Shown in pieces: positions 1 to 8,914 of a stretch of 64,000 bases of DNA. The stretch is taken from NCBI GenBank assembly GCA_963777355.1, contig CAVZQK010000042.1, forward strand, positions 1 to 64,000, given 5' to 3'. The stretch comes from DATJHM01 sp963777355 (GTDB lineage Bacteria > Chloroflexota > Ktedonobacteria > Ktedonobacterales > Ktedonobacteraceae). The first letter of the stretch is position 1; each line of letters begins with the position of its first letter. The position numbers and the translations under genes were made by a program. The notes under the pieces were generated by a model. It saw nothing but the letters and a program-made list of their open reading frames with translations, was not told where the DNA came from and searched no databases.

Positions 1-155
1 TCGGCTGTTGATCTCTGACCGTCTCGCCGAGCGAATTCTCTCGCCCGAAAGAGCAGGTAAGGAAAGAAACCTATACAAAATATCTATATTCTCTTACAAA
101 CATTCCCTGTAGTTATATGAATCATCCATAATTGTTATGAATTAGCCAATTTCTA

Positions 156-184
156 TTGACAAACAAAAGTCACATCAGTACTAT
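156..184 (+). promoter_or_regulatory. Sigma-70-like promoter of the organosulfur operon
   Basis: A perfect -35 hexamer TTGACA (156-161) is followed by a 17-bp spacer and a -10 hexamer TACTAT (179-184). It sits about 60 bp upstream of the first gene of the operon. The same hexamer pair and spacing recurs at 49253-49281. Confidence 0.75.
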
Positions 185-188
185 TGTT

Positions 189-219
189 AATATTATTGAT
201 AAACTAAGTCAATAATATT
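189..219. promoter_or_regulatory. Inverted repeat downstream of the promoter (candidate operator)
   Basis: AATATTATTGA (189-199) and TCAATAATATT (209-219) are perfect 11-bp arms around a 9-bp spacer. The repeat starts a few bases after the -10 box, over the expected start of transcription and the early leader. That placement suits a repressor site; a leader hairpin is the alternative. The regulator is not identifiable here. Confidence 0.5.
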
Positions 220-244
220 TCTGAAGAAATGAAAGGAGAAAAAT

Positions 245-847
245 ATGACCTTGAAGCTCCTCGCTATTAACGGCAGCCTCACCCCACCGCCATCGCGCAC
301 GCGTAGCGTTCTGGACCTTGCTCTTACCGCTGCCAGCGTCTTCGATCCTGCGGTAGAGACAGCCGTTCTGGAACTGCGCGATTTCGCTATAGAGTTTTGT
401 GATGGCCGCGCCCCTGAAAGCTATAACAGCGATACGCGCCGCGCCCTCGCTCTTGTAGACGAGGCCGACGCCTATCTGGTTGCCACACCTATCTATCGGG
501 GGTCATACACTGGAGCACTCAAAAACTTTTTTGATCTTGTCCCCAATGATCCTAAGGGGCATGATCCACTGCGTGGCAAAGCTATCGCTCTGCTTGCTAC
601 CGGTGGTAGTGATCACCATTATCTCACTCTAGAACACGAGCTGCGTCCTCTCTTTGCTTTCTTCGGAGCTCATACCTTGCCCAGAGCCATCTACGCCTCT
701 GCCAGAGACTTCAATTCCCAAAAGCAGCCCCAGGGCAAACTCGTAACAGATCTTAGCTCGTTAGGCCAGGAAATCATCATCCTTGCCCGTTTTCTAGCCC
801 AAAATCCAGCCCTTTCTCAGCCCGAACCCTTGCGTTCCCGGCTCTAG
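245..847 (+). CDS. NADPH-dependent FMN reductase (SsuE/MsuE type)
   Basis: A 200-residue flavodoxin-fold reductase expected to supply reduced FMN to the monooxygenase at the end of this operon. The N-terminal beta strand leads into a phosphate-binding loop at residues 10-19 (GSLTPPPSRT). The second flavin loop is TPIYRGSYTG at 81-90, followed by ALKNFFDL, typical of SsuE-like proteins. The start is set by a GAAAGGAG ribosome-binding site a few bases upstream. It is the first gene after the promoter, with 43 bp to the next gene. The family is clear. That the partner is an organosulfur monooxygenase is inferred from the neighbouring genes. It could also be described as a chromate/azo reductase-like flavoprotein. 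Confidence 0.85.
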   Translation: MTLKLLAINGSLTPPPSRTRSVLDLALTAASVFDPAVETAVLELRDFAIEFCDGRAPESYNSDTRRALALVDEADAYLVATPIYRGSYTGALKNFFDLVPNDPKGHDPLRGKAIALLATGGSDHHYLTLEHELRPLFAFFGAHTLPRAIYASARDFNSQKQPQGKLVTDLSSLGQEIIILARFLAQNPALSQPEPLRSRL

Positions 848-890
848 AAGTTTCCTTTATCTCCATGAATAAAAGAGAGGAATTATTAGT

Positions 891-1412
891 ATGACGATAG
901 AACAGACCGAATTCCGCCAGGCTTTAGGACATTTTGCTTCCGGCGTAACTGTCATCACCACCCAGCATCAGGGCCAACTTCACGGTACAACCGTAAGCTC
1001 TTTCTGCTCATTATCTCTGCGTCCCCCACTGATCCTTGTCGGCATCGACCTTCAAGCCACTATTCACGATCTGATCGTCGAAAGCGGAATATTTGCCGTT
1101 AATATCCTTGCCGAACACGCCGAGACCACCTCTCGCCACTTTGCTCGTCGCATTCCAGATAAATTCGCCTCCATCCCTTATACTCTCAGCCAGCTTGGCA
1201 TTCCCCTGCTCGATGATGCCTTAACGAGCCTGGAGTGCCGCCTTGTTAATCGCTACCCTGGTGGAGACCACTCTATCTTCATTGGCGAGGTTGTCTCCAT
1301 CACTACCCAACCGCACAGCCAGCCTCTTCTCTATTTCCGTAGCAAATATAACCATATACACAACAATACTAGCGTACCTGTTGCCAACGGGACAGCCGCT
1401 GGAATTGCATAG
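891..1412 (+). CDS. Flavin reductase-like (DIM6/NTAB) domain protein
   Basis: A 173-residue single-domain protein of the FMN-binding split-barrel flavin reductase family (HpaC/NtaB/DszD-like). Visible family features are FASGVTVITT at residues 15-24, the strand CSLSLRPPLILVG at 39-51 and GGDHSIFIGEV near 124-133. These proteins pass NAD(P)H electrons to free FMN or FAD for a partner two-component monooxygenase. With the SsuE-like protein, the operon encodes two unrelated flavin reductases, so one may be a spare or act on another substrate. The start follows an AGAGAGGAATTATT leader, an acceptable ribosome-binding site. Confidence 0.85.
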   Translation: MTIEQTEFRQALGHFASGVTVITTQHQGQLHGTTVSSFCSLSLRPPLILVGIDLQATIHDLIVESGIFAVNILAEHAETTSRHFARRIPDKFASIPYTLSQLGIPLLDDALTSLECRLVNRYPGGDHSIFIGEVVSITTQPHSQPLLYFRSKYNHIHNNTSVPVANGTAAGIA

Positions 1413-1472
1413 AGGAGATGATATTACTCACCTGCTTCTGGTCTCCTAAATTATTGGAAGGGAAAATAAACA

Positions 1473-2282
1473 ATGGCTCAACAGGATATCGAATCAATGG
1501 TTCAGCTTTCACACGTCTATCTGGACTATCACAATGGGCGTGGCCAGGGAGCGACCATCGTTGAGGATATCAATCTCTCTATTCGGCGTGGTGAGAAATT
1601 TGTCATTATTGGCCCGTCAGGTTGTGGGAAAACCACGCTTCTCAAAGCGATAGGCGGCTTCCTGAAACCCCGTCAGGGTTCAGTTCTGGTCAATGGCACC
1701 TCCGTTAAAAAGCCCGGTCCAGACCGAGCCTTTGTCTTTCAGGATTTTGAACAACTTTTTGCCTGGCGCACCGTCCTGGGCAATATTGTCTACGCCCTCC
1801 AGATGACTAAACACATCTCTCAGCATGACGCTATCGAGAAAGCCCGTTTTTATCTCAATCTGGTAGATGTTGCCGGGGCGGCGGACAAATATCCTCATAT
1901 GCTTTCAGGTGGCATGAAGCAGCGTGCAGCCCTGGCTCGTGCTCTTGCTCTGGAGCCTGACATCTTGCTTATGGATGAACCCTTCGGCGCTCTCGATGCC
2001 ATCACCCGCAATCAATTGCAGCTGGAACTCAACGATATCTGGCAGCGTACAGGCGTTACTATTATCCTTGTGACACACTCAATTCAAGAGGCTGTTTTTC
2101 TTGGACATCGTGTCATGGTGATGTCATCCTCTCCCGCTCAGATTCTTGAGATCGTCGATACCAGCTTTGCTGAAGATCTTGCCAGCGCCGCTTTTACCGA
2201 TATCTCTACACATCTACAATCCCTGCTCGTGCGTCGAGAAGCTAGCCGCCAGCTTGTCAGGCAACTAAGCACCGTTGAATAA
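1473..2282 (+). CDS. ABC transporter ATP-binding protein (SsuB/TauB family)
   Basis: A 269-residue importer ATPase. Walker A is GPSGCGKT at residues 47-54, the Q-loop is VFQD near 88-91, the signature is LSGGMKQR at 144-151, Walker B is ILLMDEP at 164-170, and an H-loop VTHS lies near 200. The sequence most resembles the nitrate/sulfonate/taurine group, which pairs with a single permease and a periplasmic-type binding protein, exactly as found here. It lies 60 bp downstream of the flavin reductase, and the permease gene follows within about 25 bp. All catalytic motifs are intact, so this subunit should be functional. Confidence 0.92.
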   Translation: MAQQDIESMVQLSHVYLDYHNGRGQGATIVEDINLSIRRGEKFVIIGPSGCGKTTLLKAIGGFLKPRQGSVLVNGTSVKKPGPDRAFVFQDFEQLFAWRTVLGNIVYALQMTKHISQHDAIEKARFYLNLVDVAGAADKYPHMLSGGMKQRAALARALALEPDILLMDEPFGALDAITRNQLQLELNDIWQRTGVTIILVTHSIQEAVFLGHRVMVMSSSPAQILEIVDTSFAEDLASAAFTDISTHLQSLLVRREASRQLVRQLSTVE

Positions 2283-2307
2283 GTGCATAAAAGAAAGAAG
2301 TCCGATA

Positions 2308-3123
2308 ATGCGTATCAGTCTCTCTCAACCTGCTACAAAGCCGCCACGTACCCTGCCTGATTGGCTGCGTTATCTTTTGATTGGTGTTGCTTTAATCTTC
2401 ATCTGGCAATTGTATGTCTCATTCAGTGGCGTCAGCCCCTTGCTTGTCTCATCACCTATAGCGACGGTGCAAGCTCTTATTACCGATATCAAGAACGGCC
2501 AACTTCCCAGTGCGACCCTGGTCTCCTTGCAAAATCTCGTTATCGGGATGTTTATCGGCATCGTTATTGGCCTGCTTCTGGCCTCATTATCAACGTTTTC
2601 GCGCTTCGGACGCTACCTGCTTACCGTACTGACCGCCGTCTTCAGCCCTCTGCCCGGTATTGCCATCCTACCCCTGACCATGCTCTGGTTCGGCCTGAAC
2701 TCTTCCGCTATTATCTTTATCGTCGTCTTCGGCTCCGTCTGGCCAATCTCGGCTAATACCGATACTGGCTTTCGCACTATTGGAGCTACTACGCGCATGG
2801 TCGCTCTCAACCTCGGCCTGACCCGGACCCAGACTGTACGCGATGTCTTCCTGCCCGCTGCCCTCCCGCACATCCTGGCAGGACTCCGCCTGGCCTGGGC
2901 CTTTGGCTGGCGCTCAGTCGTTGGTGCTGAGATCGTCTTTGGGGTCGCTGGCTCCAATGGTGGACTTGGCTGGTATATCAATAACGCCCGCTACTTCCTC
3001 AATCCGCCCGCTATCTTTGCGGGTCTGATTGTCATCTCGCTGCTTGGTGTCTTGCTAGATACTCTCTTCCAATTTATTGAGCAGCAGACTATCGTGAAAT
3101 GGGGCATGAGACAATCTTATTAA
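2308..3123 (+). CDS. ABC transporter permease (SsuC/TauC family)
   Basis: An integral membrane permease of about 271 residues with roughly six hydrophobic segments. The cytoplasmic EAA-like loop reads LGLTRTQTVRDVFLPAALPH and would dock onto the ATPase at 1473-2282. I chose the ATG at 2308 because a purine-rich AAGAAAGAAG precedes it. An upstream TTG at 2275 would overlap the ATPase gene and add eleven unconvincing residues. Partners are the ATPase upstream and the lipoprotein binding protein downstream. The specificity (sulfonate, sulfone or related compound) is inferred from the operon and is not readable from this subunit. Confidence 0.88.
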   Translation: MRISLSQPATKPPRTLPDWLRYLLIGVALIFIWQLYVSFSGVSPLLVSSPIATVQALITDIKNGQLPSATLVSLQNLVIGMFIGIVIGLLLASLSTFSRFGRYLLTVLTAVFSPLPGIAILPLTMLWFGLNSSAIIFIVVFGSVWPISANTDTGFRTIGATTRMVALNLGLTRTQTVRDVFLPAALPHILAGLRLAWAFGWRSVVGAEIVFGVAGSNGGLGWYINNARYFLNPPAIFAGLIVISLLGVLLDTLFQFIEQQTIVKWGMRQSY

Positions 3124-3222
3124 CTGTCAAGCATCGTATGCCGTCCCCGAATCGCGTAGGGCCGGCTGTTGCTCTCTGACTGCGCTCGCCAATTTCCCCG
3201 CTTGCTTGAAAGGAACATTATT

Positions 3223-4210
3223 ATGCACAAACGCCAGAGACCGCTAGCTCTCTTGCTCATACTCCTGGTCTTATTTATCAGTGCCTGTGGCAATACTGCA
3301 AGCTCAGGATCAAACGCACCCTCATCCTTTACCCTGGTCTATCAGCCAGGTCTGGGTGCTGTTATCTTCGTCATCTTAAAAGAGCAGAAGATCCTGGATA
3401 AGCAATTTCCCAATACGCAATTCCAATGGAAGATCGTCAATAGCGGCTCGGCTGTCCGTGAGGCTATTATTGCTAATCAGGGACAACTTGGAATACTTGG
3501 CCTCCCACCATTCCTCGTAGGTTGGGATAGAGGCATGGATTGGAAGGTCTTGCTTGCCACTAGCCGTGCGGATAGCTGGCTGGTAGCAAAAAATCCTAGA
3601 TTCAAGACTCTGAAAGATTTCGGTCCAAACGATAAAATCGGTGTTGTTGCCCCTGATGCTCAACAAGCGATCGTCTTACGGAAAGCCGCCCTACAACAAC
3701 TGGGGAATGCCCACGCTCTGGATCGCAATCTGGTCGCGATTGGCTCTGCTGATGGCGAGCAGGCTCTACAGACCGGGCAGATCGCCGCACAGCTCTCCGG
3801 CTCTCCCTTTCCAGGAACGCGAAATTGCTGCTGGAGACCATATTCTCCTCCATACGAGCGATGTCTTTGGCCCTGTCGGTGCCGGTTTAATCGCCGTTCC
3901 ACAAAGCTTCTACAACCAGTATCCGGCCTTTGGCAAAGCTATCTATCAGGACTTCGTAAACGTGATATCCTACGTCGTTGCGCACCACGCTGAGTCCGCT
4001 CAGTATCTCGCTCAGGACAAAGCCAGCGGCGGGGGCGGCAGTGCGGCCCAATATAAAGCCCTGCTCGATGAAACAAGTCTCGCCTTTGAGACTACCCCAA
4101 CTGGCCTGCTTGCTTACGCCAATTTTATGAAATCCATCGGTCTCATCTCAAAGGCCCCTGGCTCCGTCGATGATCTGGAACTGCCCACTGTGGTTGGTAC
4201 CGGAAACTAG
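3223..4210 (+). pseudogene. ABC substrate-binding lipoprotein (SsuA/NMT1 type), frameshifted
   Basis: Begins with ATG at 3223 after a GAAAGGA ribosome-binding site. Residues 1-22 form a lipoprotein signal peptide ending in the lipobox FISAC. The reading frame runs through LQTGQIAAQLSGSPF, then homology switches frame at about 3801-3815, inside CTCTCCCTTTCC. The other frame continues with QEREIAAGDHILLHTSD and on to LPTVVGTGN at 4210. Removing one base in the CCCTTT run restores a single protein of about 328 residues, normal for the family. All other genes of the operon are intact, so a sequencing indel is as likely as a real null mutation. If real, the importer lacks its binding protein. Confidence 0.8.
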
Positions 4211-4242
4211 TAGTTAGTTTTCTTACTCTAAAGGAGATCCTC

Positions 4243-5643
4243 ATGAGCGCAAAAAAAGGTCAAATTAGATTGGGAGCTTTCCTGCTCAATACTGGTCATC
4301 ACGTGGCGGCCTGGCGACACCCTGAAGCCTGGGCTGAGAATGGCCTGGAATTTTCCCACTATCGCCAGCTTGCCCAGACCGCTGAACGTGCAAAGTTCGA
4401 CATGGTTTTTCTCGCAGATGGTGTCGCTGTTCGGCGCGATCAGAGCATCGAGGCCCTGAGCCGCTCCGGCCAGATCGTTCACTTTGAGCCGCTCACACTC
4501 CTCTCGGCCCTCTCTGCCGTGACTGAGCATGTCGGCCTTGTGGCAACTGCCTCGACTACCTATAACGAGCCGTATCATATCGCCCGTAAGTTTGCCTCTC
4601 TGGACTATCTCAGTGGTGGTCGCGCCGGTTGGAACGTCGTTACTTCCGCTTCAGAGGCTGAAGCGCACAATTTCAACCGCGAGAAGCACATGGATCATGC
4701 CTTGCGTTATGAACGTGCTCGTGAATTCTTGCAAGTTGTGACCGGCCTGTGGGATAGCTGGGATGACGATGCCTTTCTTCGCGATAAAGAAGCTGGCATC
4801 TATGTAGATCCCGATAAGATCCACGTCCTTAACCACAAAGGCAAGCATTTCTCTGTGCGTGGTCCCCTCAATGTTGCCCGGCCAATTCAAGGCTATCCCG
4901 TCATTGTGCAAGCGGGCGCTTCCGAGGATGGCCGTGATTTCGCTGCCTCAACCGCCGAAGTTATCTTCACGGCTCAGCAAACGCTGGCAGAGGCCCAGGC
5001 CTTTTATGCCAGTATTAAGGACAATCTGGCAAAATATGGCCGTACCCCGGACCAGGTCAAGATTATGCCCGGTGTCTTTCCCGTCATCGGTAAGACTGAA
5101 ACCGAGGCCAAAGAGAAGTATGACCGGTTGCAGGGTTTAATTCATCCGAAGGTTGGCCTGGCCCTCCTCTCTGGTCTCGTCGGTGGCGTCGATCTCTCTT
5201 CCTACCCATTAGATGGCCCTCTTCCGGACCTTCCCGAAACAAATCTCCAGAAGAGCCGCCTGCAACTTGTTACCGACCTTGCCAGAAGAGAGAATCTGAC
5301 TATCCGTCAACTCTACGAAGCTATCGCTGGTGCTCGTGGACATCGTACTATCTGGGGCACCCCTGAATATATTGCCGACCAGCTAGAGGAATGGTTCCTC
5401 AATGATGCCGCCGATGGCTTTAATATCATGCCGCCCTACCTGCCTGATGGTTTAAATGACTTTGTAGAACTGGTCGTCCCTATCTTACAGCAGCGCGGTC
5501 TTTTCCGTACTGAATACGAAGGTCGCACTCTACGTGAAAATCTGGGTCTGCACCGTCCCTTTAATCAATTTGCTCACGCTCGCGAACAGCTAGAGGTCTC
5601 GGCTGGCCCCAATCCGTCTGCCCTCTCTTCTGTCACTGCCTGA
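4243..5643 (+). CDS. FMN-dependent monooxygenase, NtaA/SnaA/DszA family (LLM class)
   Basis: A 466-residue luciferase-like TIM-barrel monooxygenase. The long form, and the motifs GWNVVTS at about 127-133 and RYERAREF about 25 residues later, mark the nitrilotriacetate/DszA/SnaA subgroup, not the shorter SsuD type. The reaction is FMNH2- and O2-dependent oxidation, often cleaving a C-S or C-N bond. The start follows an AAAGGAG ribosome-binding site. It is the last gene of the operon. With two flavin reductases and an importer, the cluster forms a complete uptake-and-oxidation pathway, most likely for an organosulfur compound. A nitrilotriacetate-like substrate is possible. Confidence 0.85.
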   Translation: MSAKKGQIRLGAFLLNTGHHVAAWRHPEAWAENGLEFSHYRQLAQTAERAKFDMVFLADGVAVRRDQSIEALSRSGQIVHFEPLTLLSALSAVTEHVGLVATASTTYNEPYHIARKFASLDYLSGGRAGWNVVTSASEAEAHNFNREKHMDHALRYERAREFLQVVTGLWDSWDDDAFLRDKEAGIYVDPDKIHVLNHKGKHFSVRGPLNVARPIQGYPVIVQAGASEDGRDFAASTAEVIFTAQQTLAEAQAFYASIKDNLAKYGRTPDQVKIMPGVFPVIGKTETEAKEKYDRLQGLIHPKVGLALLSGLVGGVDLSSYPLDGPLPDLPETNLQKSRLQLVTDLARRENLTIRQLYEAIAGARGHRTIWGTPEYIADQLEEWFLNDAADGFNIMPPYLPDGLNDFVELVVPILQQRGLFRTEYEGRTLRENLGLHRPFNQFAHAREQLEVSAGPNPSALSSVTA

Positions 5644-5669
5644 TCCAAAAACCCTTCTCTTCTCTCCCT

Positions 5670-5695
5670 GCCCGGCAGCATCGTCGCCGCCGGGC
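5670..5695 (+). terminator. Hairpin after the organosulfur operon
   Basis: GCCCGGC (5670-5676) pairs with GCCGGGC (5689-5695) across a 12-base loop, 27 bp after the monooxygenase stop. There is no clear T-run, so intrinsic termination is uncertain. The rest of 5644-5897 shows no gene. A TATACT box lies at 5833-5838 upstream of the next operon without a good -35 partner. Confidence 0.35.
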
Positions 5696-5897
5696 TGTAC
5701 GCTTCCTTTGTCTGGTCCAATATTCCCAGCACTTCCAAAATTGATCCTGACTTCCCTAAAGAAATATCTCATCCTGCCGATTAAGCATAGTAGAACCATG
5801 AGAAAGGGATAGCGCCTTGCAAAAGATTACGTTATACTTAGCGAAGATGCATGAAAAATCTCTCTCTTTCTAGAATATTAAAGCAAAGGAGCGATGT

Positions 5898-6842
5898 ATG
5901 GAGAAAAAGATTCGCTCGGTTCTTCCATATAGCTGTATTGTTGGCCAGGGGAATCTCAAACTCGCTCTCGAACTTGCCTATATCTCCCCTCGCATTGGTG
6001 GCGTTCTCATCACTGGCAAGCGCGGCACCGCGAAATCTACTACTGCCCGTGCCTTTGCCACTATGATGTACAGGACTTTGCCTGTTACGATCCCTATCAA
6101 CGCTACCGAAGACCGCGTCGTTGGTGGCTGGGATATTCCTAAACTACTTGTCGGCGATCCTGATGAGCAATATGGTCTCCTCAAACAGGCTAATGGTAAT
6201 CTACTCTATATCGACGAAGTAAACTTGCTCGATGACCACATTGTCAACATCATTCTCGATGTTACCTCAACTGGTAAACTTGTCGTCCAGCGTGAGGGAC
6301 TTGATAAACAGTACGATGTGCAGTTTACCCTCGTGGGTACTATGAATCCTGAAGAGGGCAGTCTGCGTCCACAATTGCTGGACCGCTTCGGCCTCGTCGC
6401 CACTGTAGAAGCTCTCATCAATCGTGAACAGCGCCTCCAGATTCTGGACCATGTCCTGAAATTTGATCAGGCTCTCCAGGAGGAACAGGCAGATGGTACC
6501 TCTGCCTGGCTGGATCAATGCTGGGAAGAGACTTACAATCTCGCTGCCGAGATTGTAGATGCCAAAAAACGCTTTCCCAAAGTTGCACTTCAGACTAGAG
6601 CCAGAGAGGCCTGTGTGGATCTAGCTATCGCTTTTGATGTCGAGGGCCATCGCGGTGACCACCTCCTTGCTCTGACTGCCTGTGCCTACGCGGCCCGCCT
6701 GGGAGACGATATTGCTACTACTGAACACCTTGCCGCTATCTCAGAACTCGTCTTGCGTCATCGCTATACCCAGGGCGAGCAGGGCGAGCATGCCGCCTGG
6801 GGCGAGAAACAGCAGGCCCAGGTACAAGAGTTATTATATTGA
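5898..6842 (+). CDS. Magnesium-chelatase-I-like AAA+ ATPase (ChlI/BchI family)
   Basis: A 314-residue AAA+ ATPase. The P-loop GKRGTAKS is at residues 40-47, Walker B LLYIDEVNLL at 102-111, sensor-1 region VGTMNPEEG at 146-154, and the arginine-finger segment LLDRF at 160-164. The insert after the first helix (INATEDRVVGG) and the REGL segment are characteristic of ChlI/BchI and not of plain MoxR proteins. It starts after an AAAGGAG site and overlaps the next gene by four bases. No chlorophyll or bacteriochlorophyll gene is present, so a photosynthetic role is not supported. It more likely powers the vWA partner in metal insertion (for example cobalt) or protein remodelling. The downstream genes point to a conflict-type system. 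Confidence 0.85.
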   Translation: MEKKIRSVLPYSCIVGQGNLKLALELAYISPRIGGVLITGKRGTAKSTTARAFATMMYRTLPVTIPINATEDRVVGGWDIPKLLVGDPDEQYGLLKQANGNLLYIDEVNLLDDHIVNIILDVTSTGKLVVQREGLDKQYDVQFTLVGTMNPEEGSLRPQLLDRFGLVATVEALINREQRLQILDHVLKFDQALQEEQADGTSAWLDQCWEETYNLAAEIVDAKKRFPKVALQTRAREACVDLAIAFDVEGHRGDHLLALTACAYAARLGDDIATTEHLAAISELVLRHRYTQGEQGEHAAWGEKQQAQVQELLY

Positions 6843-8743
6843 TGATGCCTGATCGAGAAATAAACAATACTCTGTTTACAACTCTGGCCTGTGTGGCCCT
6901 GAATCCAGCACTACGTAGTGTTCTGATCTTCGACGCACCCGCCTATGAACTCCAGCAACTTGCTCTTCTGCTAGAGCAGTTACTGCGTTGTGTCTCCGTT
7001 CTGCCTGTACATAGCTACACTCTGGCTGCCTATCTCAACGATGAGGATATGTGGGGTTCGCTCCAACTTCCCCTAAAAACACACTCTGGACAGTGGCCAT
7101 CGCATGCTCGTCTCTTTTCTCCAGAACGCAACGCCTGCGAGCTTCAACTGCTGACCATTCCTAACCTCTCTAATCTCAATCTAACTACTACTCGTACCTG
7201 TATTCTCCTGATAGGTGCCGATGTTGCCCATCTGGAACGCAACGGCGAGAATAAACACTGGCAACCTCAGCAATGTTGGCTTGCCGCCTGCCCTTCCGAA
7301 TCTATCGGCATCGTCTCCCCACATCTCTTAGATCGTTTTGCTCTGCGTCTCTCCTGGAAGCTCTTGCAAGACCTGTTCGATCCCACTCACCGCTCTACCC
7401 ATCTCCAGACGCGCCTCTCCCAAAACGGTACCAGTAATCAGCCCATACCTCCTCCAGCACTTGTCGCCCAACTCAAGCAAGCGGTCCACCAGCACGTCAA
7501 TATAACTCCGGAGGCTCTAGCTCGCGTCATGGACTATCTGCCTGCCGATCAGGAAGCCTATTACCCTCGCAGAGAACTTGCCCTGGCTCGTTTTGCCTTT
7601 ACACTTGCCCAACTCTTAGCTGATCCCTCTCTCTCTCCATCTCATGTAGACAGCGCCGCCCAGATTCTGGGTTTTCCTCTCCTCTTCGCAAGTACGCAAG
7701 ATGTACACAATAGCAGTCAGCCACTAGTGCCTGTTGAAGCTCCTATGCCAGATCCAGAACTTGAAGTAATTTCGCCTTCGCCTCCGTCCTTACTGCCCAT
7801 CTCTGAATCGCAACCTCCTTCTGAGCTGGTGCATCTTGCCTATATTCCTGCTACCAGTACCAGCTCGCTCCTGCCTGTCGAACTCTTATGTAATGTGCCT
7901 TATCCTGAAGATGAAGCCCCCATTGAGCGCGAAGCCGCATCGCTAAAATTCCCCACTACACGCTTTGCTCCCCGCCGTGCCCTGCATGGGCCCATCATCG
8001 GTACTGAGAAGAGCGAATCTTTCTATGATCTTGCCCTGGTCAGTACCCTGCTCACCGCTACAAAATTTCAGACTCTGCGCAAACGTCAGCCGGACGAACC
8101 ATTGCGCCTTGAAGCAAGCGATCTGCGCCGTTATCGGCGCGGCTTCCTGCCAGAACATCTGCTCATGCTCATCCTCGACTATACCTGCGTGCGCGATAAT
8201 CCTAACTGGCGCGATTCTCTCGCTCCTTACTTGACTGAAGCTTATGTCAATCGAGCCAGTATCTGCATCGTCAAAATCGGTGCAAATGATGCCCTCTCAC
8301 CCTGGCAGGCTCGGCTGGTAAGCGGCAAAAGCCTTCTTGTGCCGCGTATCTACACTGCCTTTCTTGCAGAACGTGGCGCAGGCCTTCCTACACCTCTCGC
8401 ACACGGACTAGAACTCGCTGTGGGCCACCTGCGCATGATCACACAACATGGCCGAGGCAGCATCACCCAGATAACTCTCATCGTCCTCAGCGACGGACGC
8501 GGCAATGTCCCTTTAGAGGTTAGCCATGCCAATCAACTCTCCGATGCTATCGTCTCCCGCGAAGGCCTCGAAGATGCTCTCACCCAGGCCTACCGCTTTC
8601 GCTCATTGAGACGCTGCGAAACCATCGTCTTCAACCCCCAATCTCGCTACTACCCCAAACTCCCCAAACTCTTAGCCGAGGCCCTCGACGCTACCCTCCT
8701 CGCAATCCCTCTCCCCAGCGAAATGGAGGAGATCGCGCTATGA
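6839..8743 (+). CDS. Magnesium-chelatase-D-like protein with C-terminal vWA domain
   Basis: A 634-residue partner of the preceding ATPase, overlapping it by ATGA. Residues 1-280 resemble the AAA-like half of ChlD/BchD but lack a P-loop. Residues about 290-350 form a proline- and acid-rich linker. Residues about 430-634 form a vWA domain. The MIDAS is incomplete: the usual DxSxS reads DYTCV near residue 447. The threonine of LPTPLAHGL (about 516-524) and the aspartate of LSDGRGN (about 549-555) are kept. ChlD proteins normally bridge the ATPase ring to a large catalytic subunit. No ChlH/CobN-type subunit is encoded here, so the client is unknown. Operon context suggests the CHAT and HsdR/HsdM-like proteins. 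Confidence 0.75.
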   Translation: MMMPDREINNTLFTTLACVALNPALRSVLIFDAPAYELQQLALLLEQLLRCVSVLPVHSYTLAAYLNDEDMWGSLQLPLKTHSGQWPSHARLFSPERNACELQLLTIPNLSNLNLTTTRTCILLIGADVAHLERNGENKHWQPQQCWLAACPSESIGIVSPHLLDRFALRLSWKLLQDLFDPTHRSTHLQTRLSQNGTSNQPIPPPALVAQLKQAVHQHVNITPEALARVMDYLPADQEAYYPRRELALARFAFTLAQLLADPSLSPSHVDSAAQILGFPLLFASTQDVHNSSQPLVPVEAPMPDPELEVISPSPPSLLPISESQPPSELVHLAYIPATSTSSLLPVELLCNVPYPEDEAPIEREAASLKFPTTRFAPRRALHGPIIGTEKSESFYDLALVSTLLTATKFQTLRKRQPDEPLRLEASDLRRYRRGFLPEHLLMLILDYTCVRDNPNWRDSLAPYLTEAYVNRASICIVKIGANDALSPWQARLVSGKSLLVPRIYTAFLAERGAGLPTPLAHGLELAVGHLRMITQHGRGSITQITLIVLSDGRGNVPLEVSHANQLSDAIVSREGLEDALTQAYRFRSLRRCETIVFNPQSRYYPKLPKLLAEALDATLLAIPLPSEMEEIAL

Positions 8744-8841
8744 ACAAATCCCTGAAAGATCCCACTTTCCAGCGTGCTCTCCGATCTTCTTCCTCGCGGA
8801 AACAAGCTAGAATAGCTACTGCACCAGAAAAGGCTATATAG
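8740..8841 (+). CDS. 33-residue ORF coupled to the vWA gene
   Basis: An ATG at 8740 shares ATGA with the stop of the vWA gene and opens 33 codons ending at TAG. The peptide begins MNKSLKDPTFQRALRSS and is rich in serine and basic residues, with no membrane segment. The start-stop overlap is the same coupling used between the two genes upstream, which supports translation. It could equally be the remaining N-terminus of a longer gene that has decayed, because the next recognisable homology starts about 75 bp later. I do not recognise a family. Confidence 0.4.
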   Translation: MNKSLKDPTFQRALRSSSSRKQARIATAPEKAI

Positions 8842-8914
8842 AGGCAACATGGCGTTATTTTAGTCTCGGTATTTATAAAAAGACGCTGTACACGCAAAAC
8901 GTCAGCGTGTAGAA

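Noticed and set aside
2613..2981. 122-codon minus-strand frame inside the permease gene
   Set aside because: Arg/Pro-rich composition typical of an antisense shadow of a hydrophobic membrane gene.
5898..8743. Photosynthetic magnesium chelatase
   Set aside because: Family resemblance to ChlI/ChlD is real, but no H subunit or pigment gene is present, the vWA metal site is incomplete and the neighbours are of conflict type.
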